A stretch of 55,502 bases of DNA from Streptomyces sp. JJ66 (GCF_019303495.1 NZ_JAEVFI010000032.1:9616-65117), one strand, 5' to 3'; positions 1 to 7,638 are shown, numbered from the stretch's first letter. Program-made: numbers and translations. Notes: generated from the letters alone by a model not told the origin.

Positions 1-366
1 CAGCACGGTGACCGCCTCAGCCCGGCGGTCAGCGGCCATCTCCGCCCGCAGGGTGTCAGCGTCCAGACGCGCCCAGTGCGGGAACGTCCCCGGACACCGG
101 CCAAGCCTGGGCCGGATCACGCCCAGCAGCACACCAGCGGCCGTCAGCAGCACCGCCGCCCCCAGGGCACCGGCCACCAGCGCCGGAACACTGAGAGACA
201 GACGCGGCAGCGCGGTCCCGAGTCCGGCCAGCACCGCGCCGTTGAACGCGATCAACAGCGACGCCTTGGTGTCGGTGCGGGCGATCTCGGCCTTCACATC
301 CGCCCGCGCCTCAGTGAGGTTGGCATCCGTGCGGTCCGGTGTGGGGCTGTTGGACGGGGCGTTCAT
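1..366 (-). CDS. Pycsar-type effector-like two-TM membrane protein (DUF5706-like), 3' end outside window
   Basis: The first 122 codons are visible; the gene runs off the left edge. An N-terminal segment with the motif R-T-D-T-K-A-S (residues 30-36) leads into a transmembrane helix at about 36-52 and a second at about 60-84, followed by a charged cytoplasmic part. This is the layout of the PycTM/DUF5706 family, the membrane effector of Pycsar anti-phage systems, where cyclic pyrimidine binding triggers membrane damage. No cyclase gene is visible here. In Streptomyces this family often accompanies integrative elements, so it could be a defence effector or an element-maintenance protein. The ATG overlaps the stop of the DUF6284 gene as ATGA, so the two are translationally coupled. 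Family call from motif and topology; function inferred. Confidence 0.7.
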   Translation of the reverse strand, partial: MNAPSNSPTPDRTDANLTEARADVKAEIARTDTKASLLIAFNGAVLAGLGTALPRLSLSVPALVAGALGAAVLLTAAGVLLGVIRPRLGRCPGTFPHWARLDADTLRAEMAADRRAEAVTVL

Positions 367-620
367 GCGATCACCTCGGCAGGCTCGGCGGGCAGGCGGT
401 TGGTCAGGTCGCGGCGGGCGTGAAGGACGCGGCGCCGGGCGCGGCGCAGCCGCCGTTCGTCCAGCTCCGTAGCGGGCCGCTCCAGCAGCGAGATACGCAC
501 ATCCAGCAGCTCAACTTCCGCGCGGATCAGCGGCATCTCGGCCTCGATAGCGTCGAGTTCGGCGGCGGTCGGCTCCACATCCAGCGGACCGACCGCCGCC
601 AGTGCGACGATGGGTTTCAC
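363..620 (-). CDS. DUF6284 family protein, 85 aa
   Basis: Small acidic and then arginine-rich protein. The N-terminal part has the pattern EPTAAELDAIEAEMP, which I recognise as the DUF6284 signature found in Streptomyces integrative elements and plasmids. The second half (about 45-75) is a predicted amphipathic Arg-rich helix. The start is GTG at 620, with AAAGGAG nine bases upstream. The gene is the first of a minus-strand operon and overlaps the next gene (Pycsar-type TM protein) by ATGA. The molecular role of DUF6284 is not known to me; location suggests accessory function in element transfer or maintenance. Confidence 0.75.
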   Translation of the reverse strand: MKPIVALAAVGPLDVEPTAAELDAIEAEMPLIRAEVELLDVRISLLERPATELDERRLRRARRRVLHARRDLTNRLPAEPAEVIA

Positions 621-1135
621 GGGTCGTGACTCCTTTCAGGGCGGACGGCCCGAACAGCGGCCCCGGTGTTCGCCCACCGGGGCCGCACGCCGTCACAAGG
701 GGATGAAGCAGGAAGGGGACTCCGGCTCCCCGTCACCCCGCCCGTACGGGCAGGGGAGGCAACCGGCCGCAGCCCAGTGGGCTGCGGAGGTGAAGGTGCC
801 GCGCCAGTTACCGACCCCAGATGGGCGGCGGCGCGGGCAGCGGCCTACAGGCACCGTGGACGGTGCAATGCGAGCTAGCCAGGGACCTACCTGGGACTCA
901 GCCGGACCCATGCGGAACTTCCGGCTTCGACCACTGCATCAACTGTTCAGTTCACAAGCCACACGCGCTTCCTTCGAGCCCGTTTCACGGAGCCCTCCGG
1001 GCGTTGGTGCAGGTCAACCGCCTGCACCCGGTTTCGGGCGCCTTCGGTTGCTAACTAGCTTGCACTAGTGCGCTGTAGTTGGCAACCCCTGTGGAGTGCT
1101 GCGCTCTAGTTCGCTGTGGTGGGTACGCTCAGAGC
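621..1135. other. 515-bp divergent intergenic region with hairpins and dyads
   Basis: No gene is visible. It holds a perfect 11-bp stem with 6-nt loop at 658-685 in the leader of the DUF6284 operon, and a perfect 10-bp inverted repeat with 1-nt spacer at 767-787. It also holds the dyad AACTG-TT-CAGTT at 941-952 and the palindrome GCACTAGTGC at 1062-1071 flanked by AACTA/TAGTT. The region probably carries promoters in both directions and operators for the adjacent GntR protein. It may also hold structural RNA for the element; that part is speculation. Confidence 0.5.
1053..1080. promoter_or_regulatory. Candidate GntR operator dyad
   Basis: AACTA at 1053-1057 and TAGTT at 1076-1080 flank the perfect 10-bp palindrome GCACTAGTGC (1062-1071), giving a nested dyad about 56 bp upstream of the small GntR gene. 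Related CTAGTT and GCTGTGG words recur at about 1105-1120. Autoregulation by the GntR protein is inferred by analogy with KorSA-type repressors. Confidence 0.4.
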
Positions 1136-1471
1136 ATGACTGCCACAGGAGGGCCAAAGCCGAAAGCGGTACAGGTCGCGGATGCACTTCGCGACGACAT
1201 CAAGAAGATGAAGCCGGGAGATAGGCTCCCGTCACAGCGTGAGCTGATTGACCGCTTTGGATTCGCGGGCCAGACCGTCCAAAACGGTTTGGCCATGCTC
1301 CGGGCCGAAGGGTTGATCGTGTCGGCCGGAAACCTTGGCAACTTCGTCAGCGACGGGGCTTCCCCCGGCAGCGACGTGCGCGACGACATCAAGGACATCC
1401 GCTCCCAGATTCAGACGTTGACTGAACGGGTCGCAGCACTCGAAGAGCGCTCCGCCCCGGGCGGTGCGTGA
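1136..1471 (+). CDS. Short GntR-family transcriptional regulator with C-terminal coiled coil (element-borne)
   Basis: 111 aa. Residues about 10-75 form a GntR winged helix: the DALRDDIKKMKPGDRLPSQR core, then the recognition region and GLIVSAGNLGNFV. There is no FCD or UTRA effector domain; the C-terminus (about 85-108) is a short heptad coiled coil, so the protein probably dimerises through it. Small GntR proteins of this kind act as copy-number or transfer repressors (KorSA-like) in AICEs. I chose ATG 1136 because a TACGCT box at 1124-1129 ends 7 nt upstream, which predicts a leaderless transcript; an in-frame ATG at 1079 lacks a signal. Ligand unknown. Confidence 0.75.
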   Translation: MTATGGPKPKAVQVADALRDDIKKMKPGDRLPSQRELIDRFGFAGQTVQNGLAMLRAEGLIVSAGNLGNFVSDGASPGSDVRDDIKDIRSQIQTLTERVAALEERSAPGGA

Positions 1472-1627
1472 TCTGTAACCAGCATGCGAGGAACGGAAGT
1501 TGTGGGGTAAGTGACAGCTAGGGGACGGTGCGGCGGAGGGGGACATGTCCGGTGACATCCCTGTGTCCCCTTCCCTGTCCCCCGGGGGTGCGGGTGAGAC
1601 TCGGGGTAGGCACTCGAAGGAGGGCAC

Positions 1628-2875
1628 ATGACCGACGACAGGCCCGCATGGGCACGGCGCATCGCCGTTGAGCGGACTGCACGGGACTGGTCGCAGCGCG
1701 ATGCGGTCCGGGCGCTGCGGGCGCACGCTCCCACGGAGCTGCCCGCAGAGGACAGCATGATTCGGCAGTGGAAGCGATGGGAGGCAGGCCAGACACCCAA
1801 CGACTTCTACAAACCGATCATCGCGGCCCTCTTCGGCACCGTGACCCACGCACTATTCCCTGCCCCTTCGCGGCGTGACGGGGACAGGGAAATCCTCGCG
1901 GCTTCTGGCATGGAGACGCTGGAGATCGTAAGTCGTCTGAACCGATCCGATGTGGATAATGCCACGCTCGAAGCTCTGCGAATTACAGCCGATCGACTCG
2001 CCTCGGAGTACCCCTTCATGCCGAGCGAGCAGCTTCTCATCGAGGGACGGCAGTGGCTTCGCCGCGTTGTGGACCTGCACAAGAAAAGCCTCACGCTCAC
2101 GCAGCACCGCGAGGTACTTGCGCTATCCGGTTGGCTCGCGCTTCTGGTCGGCTGTGTCGAGTACGACACGGGCGCTCGCCACGCGGCGGAGTCAACGCGG
2201 CAGGCCGCACTCTCGCTCGCCACCGAAGCCGAACATGCGGAGATCGCTGGGTGGGCACATGAGATGCGGGCCTGGTTCGCACTCACGACCGGCGACTATC
2301 GGGGCGTCATCGCGGCGGCGCAGGCCGGAGCCGAGACGGCGGCAAACCACGGTGTGGCCGTGCAACTCGCTGGCCAGGAGGCCAAGGCATGGGCGCGGCT
2401 CGGAGACCGTCGACAAGTCGAAGTCGCCTTGGACAAGGGACGGCGCATGCTTGAAGGAATGCCACCACCCGAGAATCTGAGTAACCACTTTGTGGTGGAC
2501 CCTGCCAAGTTCGACTTCTATGCAATGGACTGCTATCGCCTGGTGGGCGAAGACCGGCTAGCACGCACGCTGGCCGAAGAGGTGCTGCGGGCAGGAACGG
2601 ACTTCGACGGCACCGAGCGCTCCCCGATGCGCAATGCCGAGGCTCGCGTCACGCTCGGCGTAACGGCAGCGCGTGAGGGTGACTTGGAGCAGGCGCTCAT
2701 CATGGGTGAACGGGCGCTGGAAGGGGACCGACAATCGGTGCCGTCGCTCATCATGACCAGCCGCGAACTCGCTGCCGAGATGAGGCGCCGGTACAGCTCC
2801 GAATCAACCGCACAGGACTACCTCGCACGCCTTCATTCGCTCGCCCAACAGAAGCCCGGCTTCATGCCCCGATGA
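1628..2875 (+). CDS. XRE-family regulator with TPR-like helical domain
   Basis: 415 aa. The N-terminus (about 8-70) is a helix-turn-helix of the XRE type with the WSQRDAVRALRAHAP and WKRWEAGQTP segments. Residues about 100-400 are all-helical with repeated Ala/Leu-rich hairpins typical of TPR arrays. This is the common Streptomyces layout in which the TPR part may bind a peptide or other signal. A strong AAGGAGGG lies just before ATG 1628. It sits between the element's GntR gene and the attachment site, so it is element cargo or a control gene. Codon use is less G/C-biased than chromosomal neighbours. No specific target is known. Confidence 0.8.
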   Translation: MTDDRPAWARRIAVERTARDWSQRDAVRALRAHAPTELPAEDSMIRQWKRWEAGQTPNDFYKPIIAALFGTVTHALFPAPSRRDGDREILAASGMETLEIVSRLNRSDVDNATLEALRITADRLASEYPFMPSEQLLIEGRQWLRRVVDLHKKSLTLTQHREVLALSGWLALLVGCVEYDTGARHAAESTRQAALSLATEAEHAEIAGWAHEMRAWFALTTGDYRGVIAAAQAGAETAANHGVAVQLAGQEAKAWARLGDRRQVEVALDKGRRMLEGMPPPENLSNHFVVDPAKFDFYAMDCYRLVGEDRLARTLAEEVLRAGTDFDGTERSPMRNAEARVTLGVTAAREGDLEQALIMGERALEGDRQSVPSLIMTSRELAAEMRRRYSSESTAQDYLARLHSLAQQKPGFMPR

Positions 2876-3069
2876 AGCTTCGTTGCGGCTACGACCGGTT
2901 CGCCGGGGCACCGGGCGCGAAGTTGGCGGTCGGTCTCAATTGAGGTCTCAGTTCCTCTCCGATCCGGCACTGTCCGCTGCCGTCCACCGATGTCCACAAA
3001 CCCACTTTGACCAGGGGAAGAGCCGGTTTCGTGGACGCCTGTGGACGCTCCGGGATCAAGATCGGACAA

Positions 3070-3113
3070 CTCGTAATGCGTAGGTCAAGGGTTCGATTCC
3101 CTTAGGCGGCTCC
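3070..3113 (+). other. tRNA-Thr(CGT) 3' fragment: probable att site of the element
   Basis: The stretch contains an anticodon loop CTCGTAA with anticodon CGT (3072-3074), the 3' anticodon strand, variable loop, a T-arm with stem AAGGG/CCCTT around TTCGATT, and the 3' acceptor strand AGGCGGC plus T discriminator. The matching 5' half (GCCGCCT acceptor, D-arm, 5' anticodon stem) is absent: upstream bases do not pair. Identity to a tRNA therefore begins at or near the anticodon loop, the usual crossover region for tyrosine integrases. A complete tRNA-Thr(CGT) rebuilt by the element should lie at the other element end. Confidence 0.85.
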
Positions 3114-3120
3114 GCGTGGA

Positions 3121-3154
3121 AGCCCCAGCTAGACGTCTTCTAGCTGGGGCTTTG
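3121..3154 (+). terminator. Rho-independent terminator of the tRNA-Thr locus
   Basis: A perfect 13-bp stem (3121-3133 with 3139-3151), loop CGTCT, followed by TTT. It sits 7 nt after the tRNA acceptor end, so it belonged to the tRNA gene before integration. Confidence 0.85.
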
Positions 3155-3437
3155 TGGTTCAGTGCACCCGGCGCGGCGCGGCGGGCGGTCCCGGTCGCGT
3201 GCTGGTGGTCTCAGTCCTGGACTTGGTTGCTGTTGGCGGCCTCGGCATGAACGCGGCTCCCACATGCTGCGTGGCGTCCGTGGAGAGCTGCGGGCGTTCC
3301 TTCGCGAAGTTGAGTCTCCGTTCGGGCGAGCGGTTCTCGGCGAGGGGTGCCAGCAGGCGGTGGGCGGCGTGGGGCCGTTGGCGGGGGCGGGGGCGTTTTG
3401 CCGCTGGGCTGGGAGGGGTTAGCTTCGCGGGGTGGGG
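3155..3437. other. Region after the tRNA terminator with no recognisable gene
   Basis: About 280 bp of G-rich sequence between the attachment site and the next gene. No reading frame here shows sustained third-position GC with a family I know. It may contain the promoter of the downstream gene. Confidence 0.4.
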
Positions 3438-4007
3438 ATGTACCTGGTGAGTGTGGATGCGCGGGAGTGGTGTCGTGCGGGGGAGGGGGGTTGGGGTGAG
3501 GTGGCCACGGCGCTGCGTGAGGAGTTGCGCTGCCGGGGGCTGCCTCCGTGGTCGGCCGTGCCCGCTCGCTCCGGCGACTGGGTGCCGTTCGAGGAGAAGA
3601 TGAGCCCGCCGATGGAGGGGTTCGACCGGTTGTGCCGGGCGCACCTCACTCCGGAGGAGGCGGAGGTCCTGGGCGGCTGGACGGTGCTGGTTCCCCCGGC
3701 GCTTCCGGGCCTCGTTCACCTGCCGGTGGCTTCGGCCTTCGCTGAGGAGACGACGGTCGCGGGCGCTCCGCAGGTGCTGGGGCTGGCGGAGCGGCTGGCC
3801 CAAGTGGTGGAGCTGCCCGAGGAGACACCCCGGCGGTGCGTCAACCTGGATCTGACCCGCTGGTTCATGGACGGCCCGGCCCGGCAGCTCGCGGGGGCGC
3901 GGCCGGGTGCCTGGAGCGACGATCTGGACACCGCCTTCTACGTCGCCCTCTACCTGCGGGCCGCCCAGCATGCGCTGCGTCAGCGGTGCCCGCTCGTCTA
4001 CTCCTGA
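3438..4007 (+). CDS. Conserved hypothetical protein, about 189 aa
   Basis: Not recognised. The protein begins MYLVSVDAREWCR and has a strongly coding third-position pattern throughout. It has no signal peptide or membrane segment, is mildly acidic, and contains Trp-rich patches. I prefer ATG 3438; a GTG two codons earlier (3432) is possible. It lies alone between the former tRNA locus and a convergent TetR gene, so context gives no function. Likely a cytoplasmic Streptomyces protein. Confidence 0.65.
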   Translation: MYLVSVDAREWCRAGEGGWGEVATALREELRCRGLPPWSAVPARSGDWVPFEEKMSPPMEGFDRLCRAHLTPEEAEVLGGWTVLVPPALPGLVHLPVASAFAEETTVAGAPQVLGLAERLAQVVELPEETPRRCVNLDLTRWFMDGPARQLAGARPGAWSDDLDTAFYVALYLRAAQHALRQRCPLVYS

Positions 4008-4094
4008 ATCGTTCCCATCCCTGAGGACGCGCGGTGGCCCGCCCGGCCTGCCGGGTGCGCTGGAGTGCGCCGCGCGGGCTGAGGTGGGCTGCCG

Positions 4095-4721
4095 TCAGGG
4101 GAGGAGCTGGCGGACGAGGGCGTCTGTGGCCCACTCTTCCCAGCGGGTGGGGGTCCAGCCGCGGCCGGTGACGAGGAGGGCGTACGTCTCCGGGCTGAGG
4201 AGGGTCAGGGCGATATCGGCGGCCGTCTCCGCGTCGTGGCCCGCGCGGAGCTGCCCGCTGGTCTTGGTCATCAGGGCCTGGGCGAAGCGCAGTTGGACCG
4301 CGTGGCGCTGGTGCAGGTTGGTGCGCCACAGCTCGGCCAGTTCGGGGTCGGAGGCCGCCGCTGCGCGCACGACCTCCAGTACCGCCGCCGCGCGGTCCAG
4401 GACGCGGCGGGCCCCGGCCGCCTGACGGGCGAGCTGGGCGGCCGGATCGGGTTCCGCGAGGAGTTCGCGGGCCCAGGGGCGGTCGAGGGTCGCGACCGGA
4501 TCGCTGTCGCCCGCGATGGCGGCGTCCAGGACCTCTTTCAGTACGGCCCGTTTGGTGCCGAAGGTGAAGTACACGGTCTGCACGCCGACGTGCGCGGTGC
4601 GGGCGATGTCCTCGACGGTGGTGCCCGTCCAGCCCCGCTCGGTGAACAGGCGGGTGGCGGCGTCGAGCATGCGGCGGCGGGTGTGCCGGGCTTTCTCCGC
4701 GCGGGTCAGGGGTGTGGGCAC
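4095..4721 (-). CDS. TetR/AcrR-family transcriptional regulator
   Basis: 208 aa. The N-terminal HTH (about 12-58) is canonical: ARRLFTERG-like first helix, TTVEDIARTAHVG, then VQTVYFTFGTKRAVL. The C-terminal domain is helical and probably binds a small ligand. The GTG start at 4721 has GAGGAGG nine bases upstream. It is divergent from an NAD(P)-binding oxidoreductase, with a perfect 8-bp inverted repeat in the 63-bp gap and a second imperfect one over the start codon of that gene. It therefore most likely represses the neighbour and itself. Ligand unknown. Confidence 0.9.
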   Translation of the reverse strand: MPTPLTRAEKARHTRRRMLDAATRLFTERGWTGTTVEDIARTAHVGVQTVYFTFGTKRAVLKEVLDAAIAGDSDPVATLDRPWARELLAEPDPAAQLARQAAGARRVLDRAAAVLEVVRAAAASDPELAELWRTNLHQRHAVQLRFAQALMTKTSGQLRAGHDAETAADIALTLLSPETYALLVTGRGWTPTRWEEWATDALVRQLLP

Positions 4722-4748
4722 AGCGGGCTGCCTCCTCGATCGGAAACT

Positions 4749-4795
4749 TTGACTGTAGTGCTACTACAGTGTAATCACTGGAGTATGACTACAGC
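4749..4795 (+). promoter_or_regulatory. TetR double operator over a predicted leaderless promoter
   Basis: Site 1 is ACTGTAGT-GCT-ACTACAGT (4752-4770), a perfect 8-bp inverted repeat. Site 2 is ACTGGAGT-ATG-ACTACAGC (4777-4795), matching 6 of 8 positions, with the start codon as spacer. Centres are 25 bp apart. A -35 TTGACT (4749-4754) and -10 TAATCA (4772-4777) with 17-nt spacing put transcription start at or next to the ATG, so bound repressor would cover promoter and start codon. Confidence 0.75.
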
Positions 4796-5828
4796 GAAAA
4801 CGCGTGACGGCCAGGCCGGACGGATTCTGGTCGCCGGAGGGTACGGAGCGGTCGGCGCCGGGGTGACGCGCACCCTGGAGCGGTGGTTCCCCGGCCGGGT
4901 GGTCCCGGGCGGGCGGGACGCGGCCAGGGCGCGACGGCACGGCGGCGTGCGGCTCGACATCGGCGACGCGGCCCAGGTGCGCTCGGTGCTGGACGTGTTG
5001 GGCGACGTGGCCGTGGTGGTGCTGTGCGTCGAGCCCGCGGACGCGACGGTCGCGCGGCTGTGCCTGGAACGAGGGGTCCACCTCGTGGACGTCGGAGCGA
5101 CCCTCCGGCTGCTCGACGCGGTGGAGGAGCTGCACGGTCTCGCGGCTGGAGCGGGCGCCACGGCCGTGCTCAGCGTCGGCGTGGCCCCCGGGCTGACCAA
5201 CCTGCTCGCCCGCCGCGCCCACGACGCCCTCGGCGGTGCCGAGCGGCTGGACTTCGCCGTGCTCCTGGGCTCCGGAGAGCGGCACGGCGCCGACGCGCTG
5301 CGCTGGACCGTCACCGGGCTGTCCGCACCGTCCCCGGCCCGGCCGGTGCGCACAGCGCTGCCGGGGTACGGCACCCGGACCGTCCACCCGTTCCCCTTCT
5401 CCGACCAGTACACCCTGCGCCGCACGCTCGGCGTCCCGGAAGCGACCACCCGGCTGTGCCTGGACTCCCGGCCACTGACGAGCGCGCTCTTCGCCCTGCG
5501 CCGCACCGGACTGCTGCGCGGCGTCCGGCGTCCGCTCCCGCAACGCCTGCTGACCCGGGCGTTCAGCCGGATACACCTCGGAGGTGACGGCTTCGCGGTG
5601 CGGGCCGACGCCCACCACGGCGGGCGGCACGCCGCCTATGCCCTTACCGGGCGCGAACAGAGCCGGGTGACGGGCCTGGTGGCCGCGCACGTGGCTCGCG
5701 AACTGCTCACCGGGAGCCTCCCGGCCGGGGTGCACCACATCGAGCAACTCCCCGTGTTCGCCGACCTGCCCGAGCGCCTCGCCCCGCACGGGGTCACCCT
5801 GCGAGCCCTCACCGGCGCCGGGCGGTGA
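4785..5828 (+). CDS. Saccharopine-dehydrogenase-like NAD(P)-binding oxidoreductase
   Basis: 347 aa. The N-terminus holds a Rossmann motif ILVAGGYGAVGAGV (about 14-27), then a short alternating alpha/beta region with DVG and an Asp/Glu-rich beta edge. The rest resembles the catalytic part of saccharopine dehydrogenase-like proteins (GVAPGLTNLLARRA at about 128-141). Substrate unknown. ATG 4785 is chosen because the TetR operator and promoter end there; longer upstream reading would run through the operator and the antisense regulator. Expression probably follows relief of the divergent TetR repressor. It could be an enzyme of detoxification or secondary metabolism; not resolvable from sequence. 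Confidence 0.8.
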   Translation: MTTAKTRDGQAGRILVAGGYGAVGAGVTRTLERWFPGRVVPGGRDAARARRHGGVRLDIGDAAQVRSVLDVLGDVAVVVLCVEPADATVARLCLERGVHLVDVGATLRLLDAVEELHGLAAGAGATAVLSVGVAPGLTNLLARRAHDALGGAERLDFAVLLGSGERHGADALRWTVTGLSAPSPARPVRTALPGYGTRTVHPFPFSDQYTLRRTLGVPEATTRLCLDSRPLTSALFALRRTGLLRGVRRPLPQRLLTRAFSRIHLGGDGFAVRADAHHGGRHAAYALTGREQSRVTGLVAAHVARELLTGSLPAGVHHIEQLPVFADLPERLAPHGVTLRALTGAGR

Positions 5829-5920
5829 GCGGGCCGGTGGTCTGCGGCGCCGGGCGGTGAACGGGACCGGGCGGTGGTGAACGGGTCAGGCAGTGAACGG
5901 GCCGGGCGGGGGTGGTCACG
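5819..5920. repeat. Imperfect tandem repeat, about 20-25 bp units
   Basis: Four loosely matching copies of GGGCGGTGAACGGG-type units run from the end of the oxidoreductase gene into the intergenic region (GGGCGGTGAGCGGG, GGGCGGTGAACGGG, GGTGGTGAACGGG, GCAGTGAACGGG). It probably arose by replication slippage. No function is evident. Confidence 0.6.
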
Positions 5921-6005
5921 CCAACCCCGCCCGCCCCACTGGCACCTGTAGAACCGGGAGACCGATGGCCCGGCGGCGCGCCCAGCGCCGATGTGCCGCC
6001 GGGCA

Positions 6006-6036
6006 TTGACCTTGTCGCGACGTCAACGTCTGTACT
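6006..6036 (+). promoter_or_regulatory. MerR-type promoter with 19-bp spacer
   Basis: TTGACC (6006-6011), then 19 nt, then TGTACT (6031-6036). The inverted repeat TTGAC/GTCAA (6006-6010 and 6022-6026) lies within. The long spacer with a dyad is the hallmark of MerR-activated promoters. The -10 ends 7 nt before ATG 6043, so the transcript is probably leaderless and autoregulated. Confidence 0.75.
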
Positions 6037-6042
6037 GAACGC

Positions 6043-6873
6043 ATGCGTATCGGAGAACTCGCCGCGCTGGCCGGGGTCAGCACCCGCACGGTGCGGCACT
6101 ACCACCGGATCGGCCTGCTGCCCGAACCCGCGCGGCGCACCAACGGTTACCGCACCTACGGTCTGCGCGACGCCGTGCGGCTGGTGCGCGTGCGGCGGCT
6201 GACGGAGCTGGGGCTCACTCTGGACGAGGTCGCCGACGTCCTCGCCGACGACGCGGGGCGCGAGCTGCGCGAGGTGCTGGACGAGCTGGACGCCGACCTG
6301 GCCGGGCAGGAGCGGGCGCTGCGCGAGCAGCGGGCGCGCCTCGCGGAGCTGCGGGACCAGCTGCCGACCGGGGCGGACGACGCGGGCCGCGCCGACGGGC
6401 CGGTGTCGCCGGAGCTGGCCGGGCTGCTGCGGGAGATGGCGCGCACCTCGGCCGCGCGCGGCGGGCCAGAGCCGGACATGGCGGTCCGTGAGCGCGAGCT
6501 GATGGTGCTGCTGGATGGCGCGGCCGCACCCGACTCCCGGGGGTGGCTGCCGAGCATGGTGGACGCGCTCGGGTCCGACCCGGAGGCGCTGGCCCGTGCT
6601 TATGACCTCTACGCCCGCATGGACGAGCTGGCCGACGCGCCCGTGGACGATCCGCGCGTGGAGGTGCTCGCCCGGGAGGTGGTCGCGGCGCTCCCCGAGG
6701 ACGTCGCCCGCGAGGTGGGTCAGGAGATGGCGTCCGCGGGGCCGGGGGTGCTGGATAGGCGCACGGGTGACGGTTTCGCCCGGGCGCTGTTCGCCGCGTA
6801 CACGCCCGCGCAGGCTGAGGTGCTGGCGCGGGCGATCGGCCTGCTGGCGGAGCGCGCGGAGGGAGCACGGTGA
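6043..6873 (+). CDS. MerR-family transcriptional regulator
   Basis: 276 aa. Residues 1-70 form a MerR HTH (MRIGELAALAGVSTRTVRHYHRIG opening split by turn, then NGYRTY and a wing). A long coiled coil follows (about 75-112: repeated Glu/Leu/Arg heptads). The C-terminal 150 residues are helical and lack an obvious TipAS or B12 domain and lack the Cys pattern of metal sensors, so the effector is unknown. Its own promoter has the 19-bp MerR spacer. The stop overlaps the GTG of the next membrane protein (GTGA), so both are cotranscribed. Confidence 0.9.
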   Translation: MRIGELAALAGVSTRTVRHYHRIGLLPEPARRTNGYRTYGLRDAVRLVRVRRLTELGLTLDEVADVLADDAGRELREVLDELDADLAGQERALREQRARLAELRDQLPTGADDAGRADGPVSPELAGLLREMARTSAARGGPEPDMAVRERELMVLLDGAAAPDSRGWLPSMVDALGSDPEALARAYDLYARMDELADAPVDDPRVEVLAREVVAALPEDVAREVGQEMASAGPGVLDRRTGDGFARALFAAYTPAQAEVLARAIGLLAERAEGAR

Positions 6874-7607
6874 GCGGCGGCACGGCTCGGTCCGGGGGTA
6901 CGGGGCTGCCGGTGCGACACCAGCGGGTGCTCGCGCGGGGGCGCGGGGCCATGGGGCGGCTGATGCGGCACGAGGGGGCACTCGCGGTGAGCCTGCTGCG
7001 GTGGGTCGCGCGGCGGCCCGCGCACGGGGTCGGCCCGGGTGACACCGCCGTCGGCTACGCCTCCGCGCAGGCGGTCACGATGTGGGTGGCGGTTTTCGCG
7101 TCGGTGGTGGAGACAGTGGTGCTCGCGCTGCTCGTCCCGTGGCCGCTCGTCCACCTGCTGGCGCTGGTGGTGGGCTTGTGGAGCGTCTTCTTCGCCCTCG
7201 GCCACCATGCGGCCTGCACGGTGCGCCCGCACGTGGTGGGCGCGGACGGCTCGCTGCGGGTGCGGTACGGGGCATTGCTGGATGTCCGCGTCCCGGCGGA
7301 GTGCATCGCCGCCGTCCGCCTGGAGCGGCGCTTTCCGGAGGGCGGGCTGCTGCGGCTGGGGGAGGACGGCACGGTGGACATCGCCGTGGCAGGGCAGACG
7401 ACGGTGACGGTCGAGCTGAGCGGGCCGGTGATGTTCCGGCGCCCGCTGGGCCGGGCCGCACGGGCGTCCCGCGCACTGCGGTTCCACGCGGACGACGCGC
7501 GGGCCGTGGCGACGGCGCTGGAGCGGGCGGTGCGCGGCCGAAAGGCGGCTGTCAGTGGTGAGTGGGAGCCTGTGAGACGTAAGGGAATTCGCTGCGGAGA
7601 CACGTGA
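6870..7607 (+). CDS. Integral membrane protein coupled to MerR gene
   Basis: 245 aa, not assigned to a family. An Arg-rich N-terminus is followed by two adjacent hydrophobic segments (about 68-89 and 90-111) and a soluble C-terminal beta-rich part (about 112-205) with a basic tail. The start GTG overlaps the MerR stop, so translation is coupled and the protein may be part of the same response. Topology suggests a two-pass membrane protein with a cytoplasmic domain. Function not known. Confidence 0.7.
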   Translation: MSGGTARSGGTGLPVRHQRVLARGRGAMGRLMRHEGALAVSLLRWVARRPAHGVGPGDTAVGYASAQAVTMWVAVFASVVETVVLALLVPWPLVHLLALVVGLWSVFFALGHHAACTVRPHVVGADGSLRVRYGALLDVRVPAECIAAVRLERRFPEGGLLRLGEDGTVDIAVAGQTTVTVELSGPVMFRRPLGRAARASRALRFHADDARAVATALERAVRGRKAAVSGEWEPVRRKGIRCGDT

Positions 7608-7638
7608 AGGACGCAGAAGGACGCAGGAGGACCATGCC

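Larger units (their letters stand above)
1..3113. mobile_element. Right end of an integrated element (probable AICE), truncated by the window edge
   Basis: The segment ends exactly at a 3' half of tRNA-Thr(CGT) that lacks the 5' half, the usual scar of site-specific integration into a tRNA gene. Its genes (Pycsar-type TM protein, DUF6284, short GntR, XRE-TPR) are families commonly carried by Streptomyces integrative elements, and they have lower third-position GC than the genes beyond 3438. DUF6284 is often found upstream of SpdB/FtsK-type transfer genes in such elements. Integrase, excisionase, Rep and Tra are not in the window and would lie to the left. The left boundary is unknown. The AICE assignment is inference; the partial tRNA is direct. 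Confidence 0.7.

Noticed and set aside
3060..3113. A complete tRNA-Thr gene
   Set aside because: No 5' acceptor strand or D-arm; only a 3' half is present.
3159..3971. Long minus-strand reading frame opposite the 189-aa hypothetical gene
   Set aside because: Its third-position composition is that of an antisense shadow; the plus-strand gene explains the signal.
4236..4784. Oxidoreductase reading frame extended upstream by 183 codons
   Set aside because: It would run through the TetR gene on the other strand and the operator; the promoter fixes the start at 4785.
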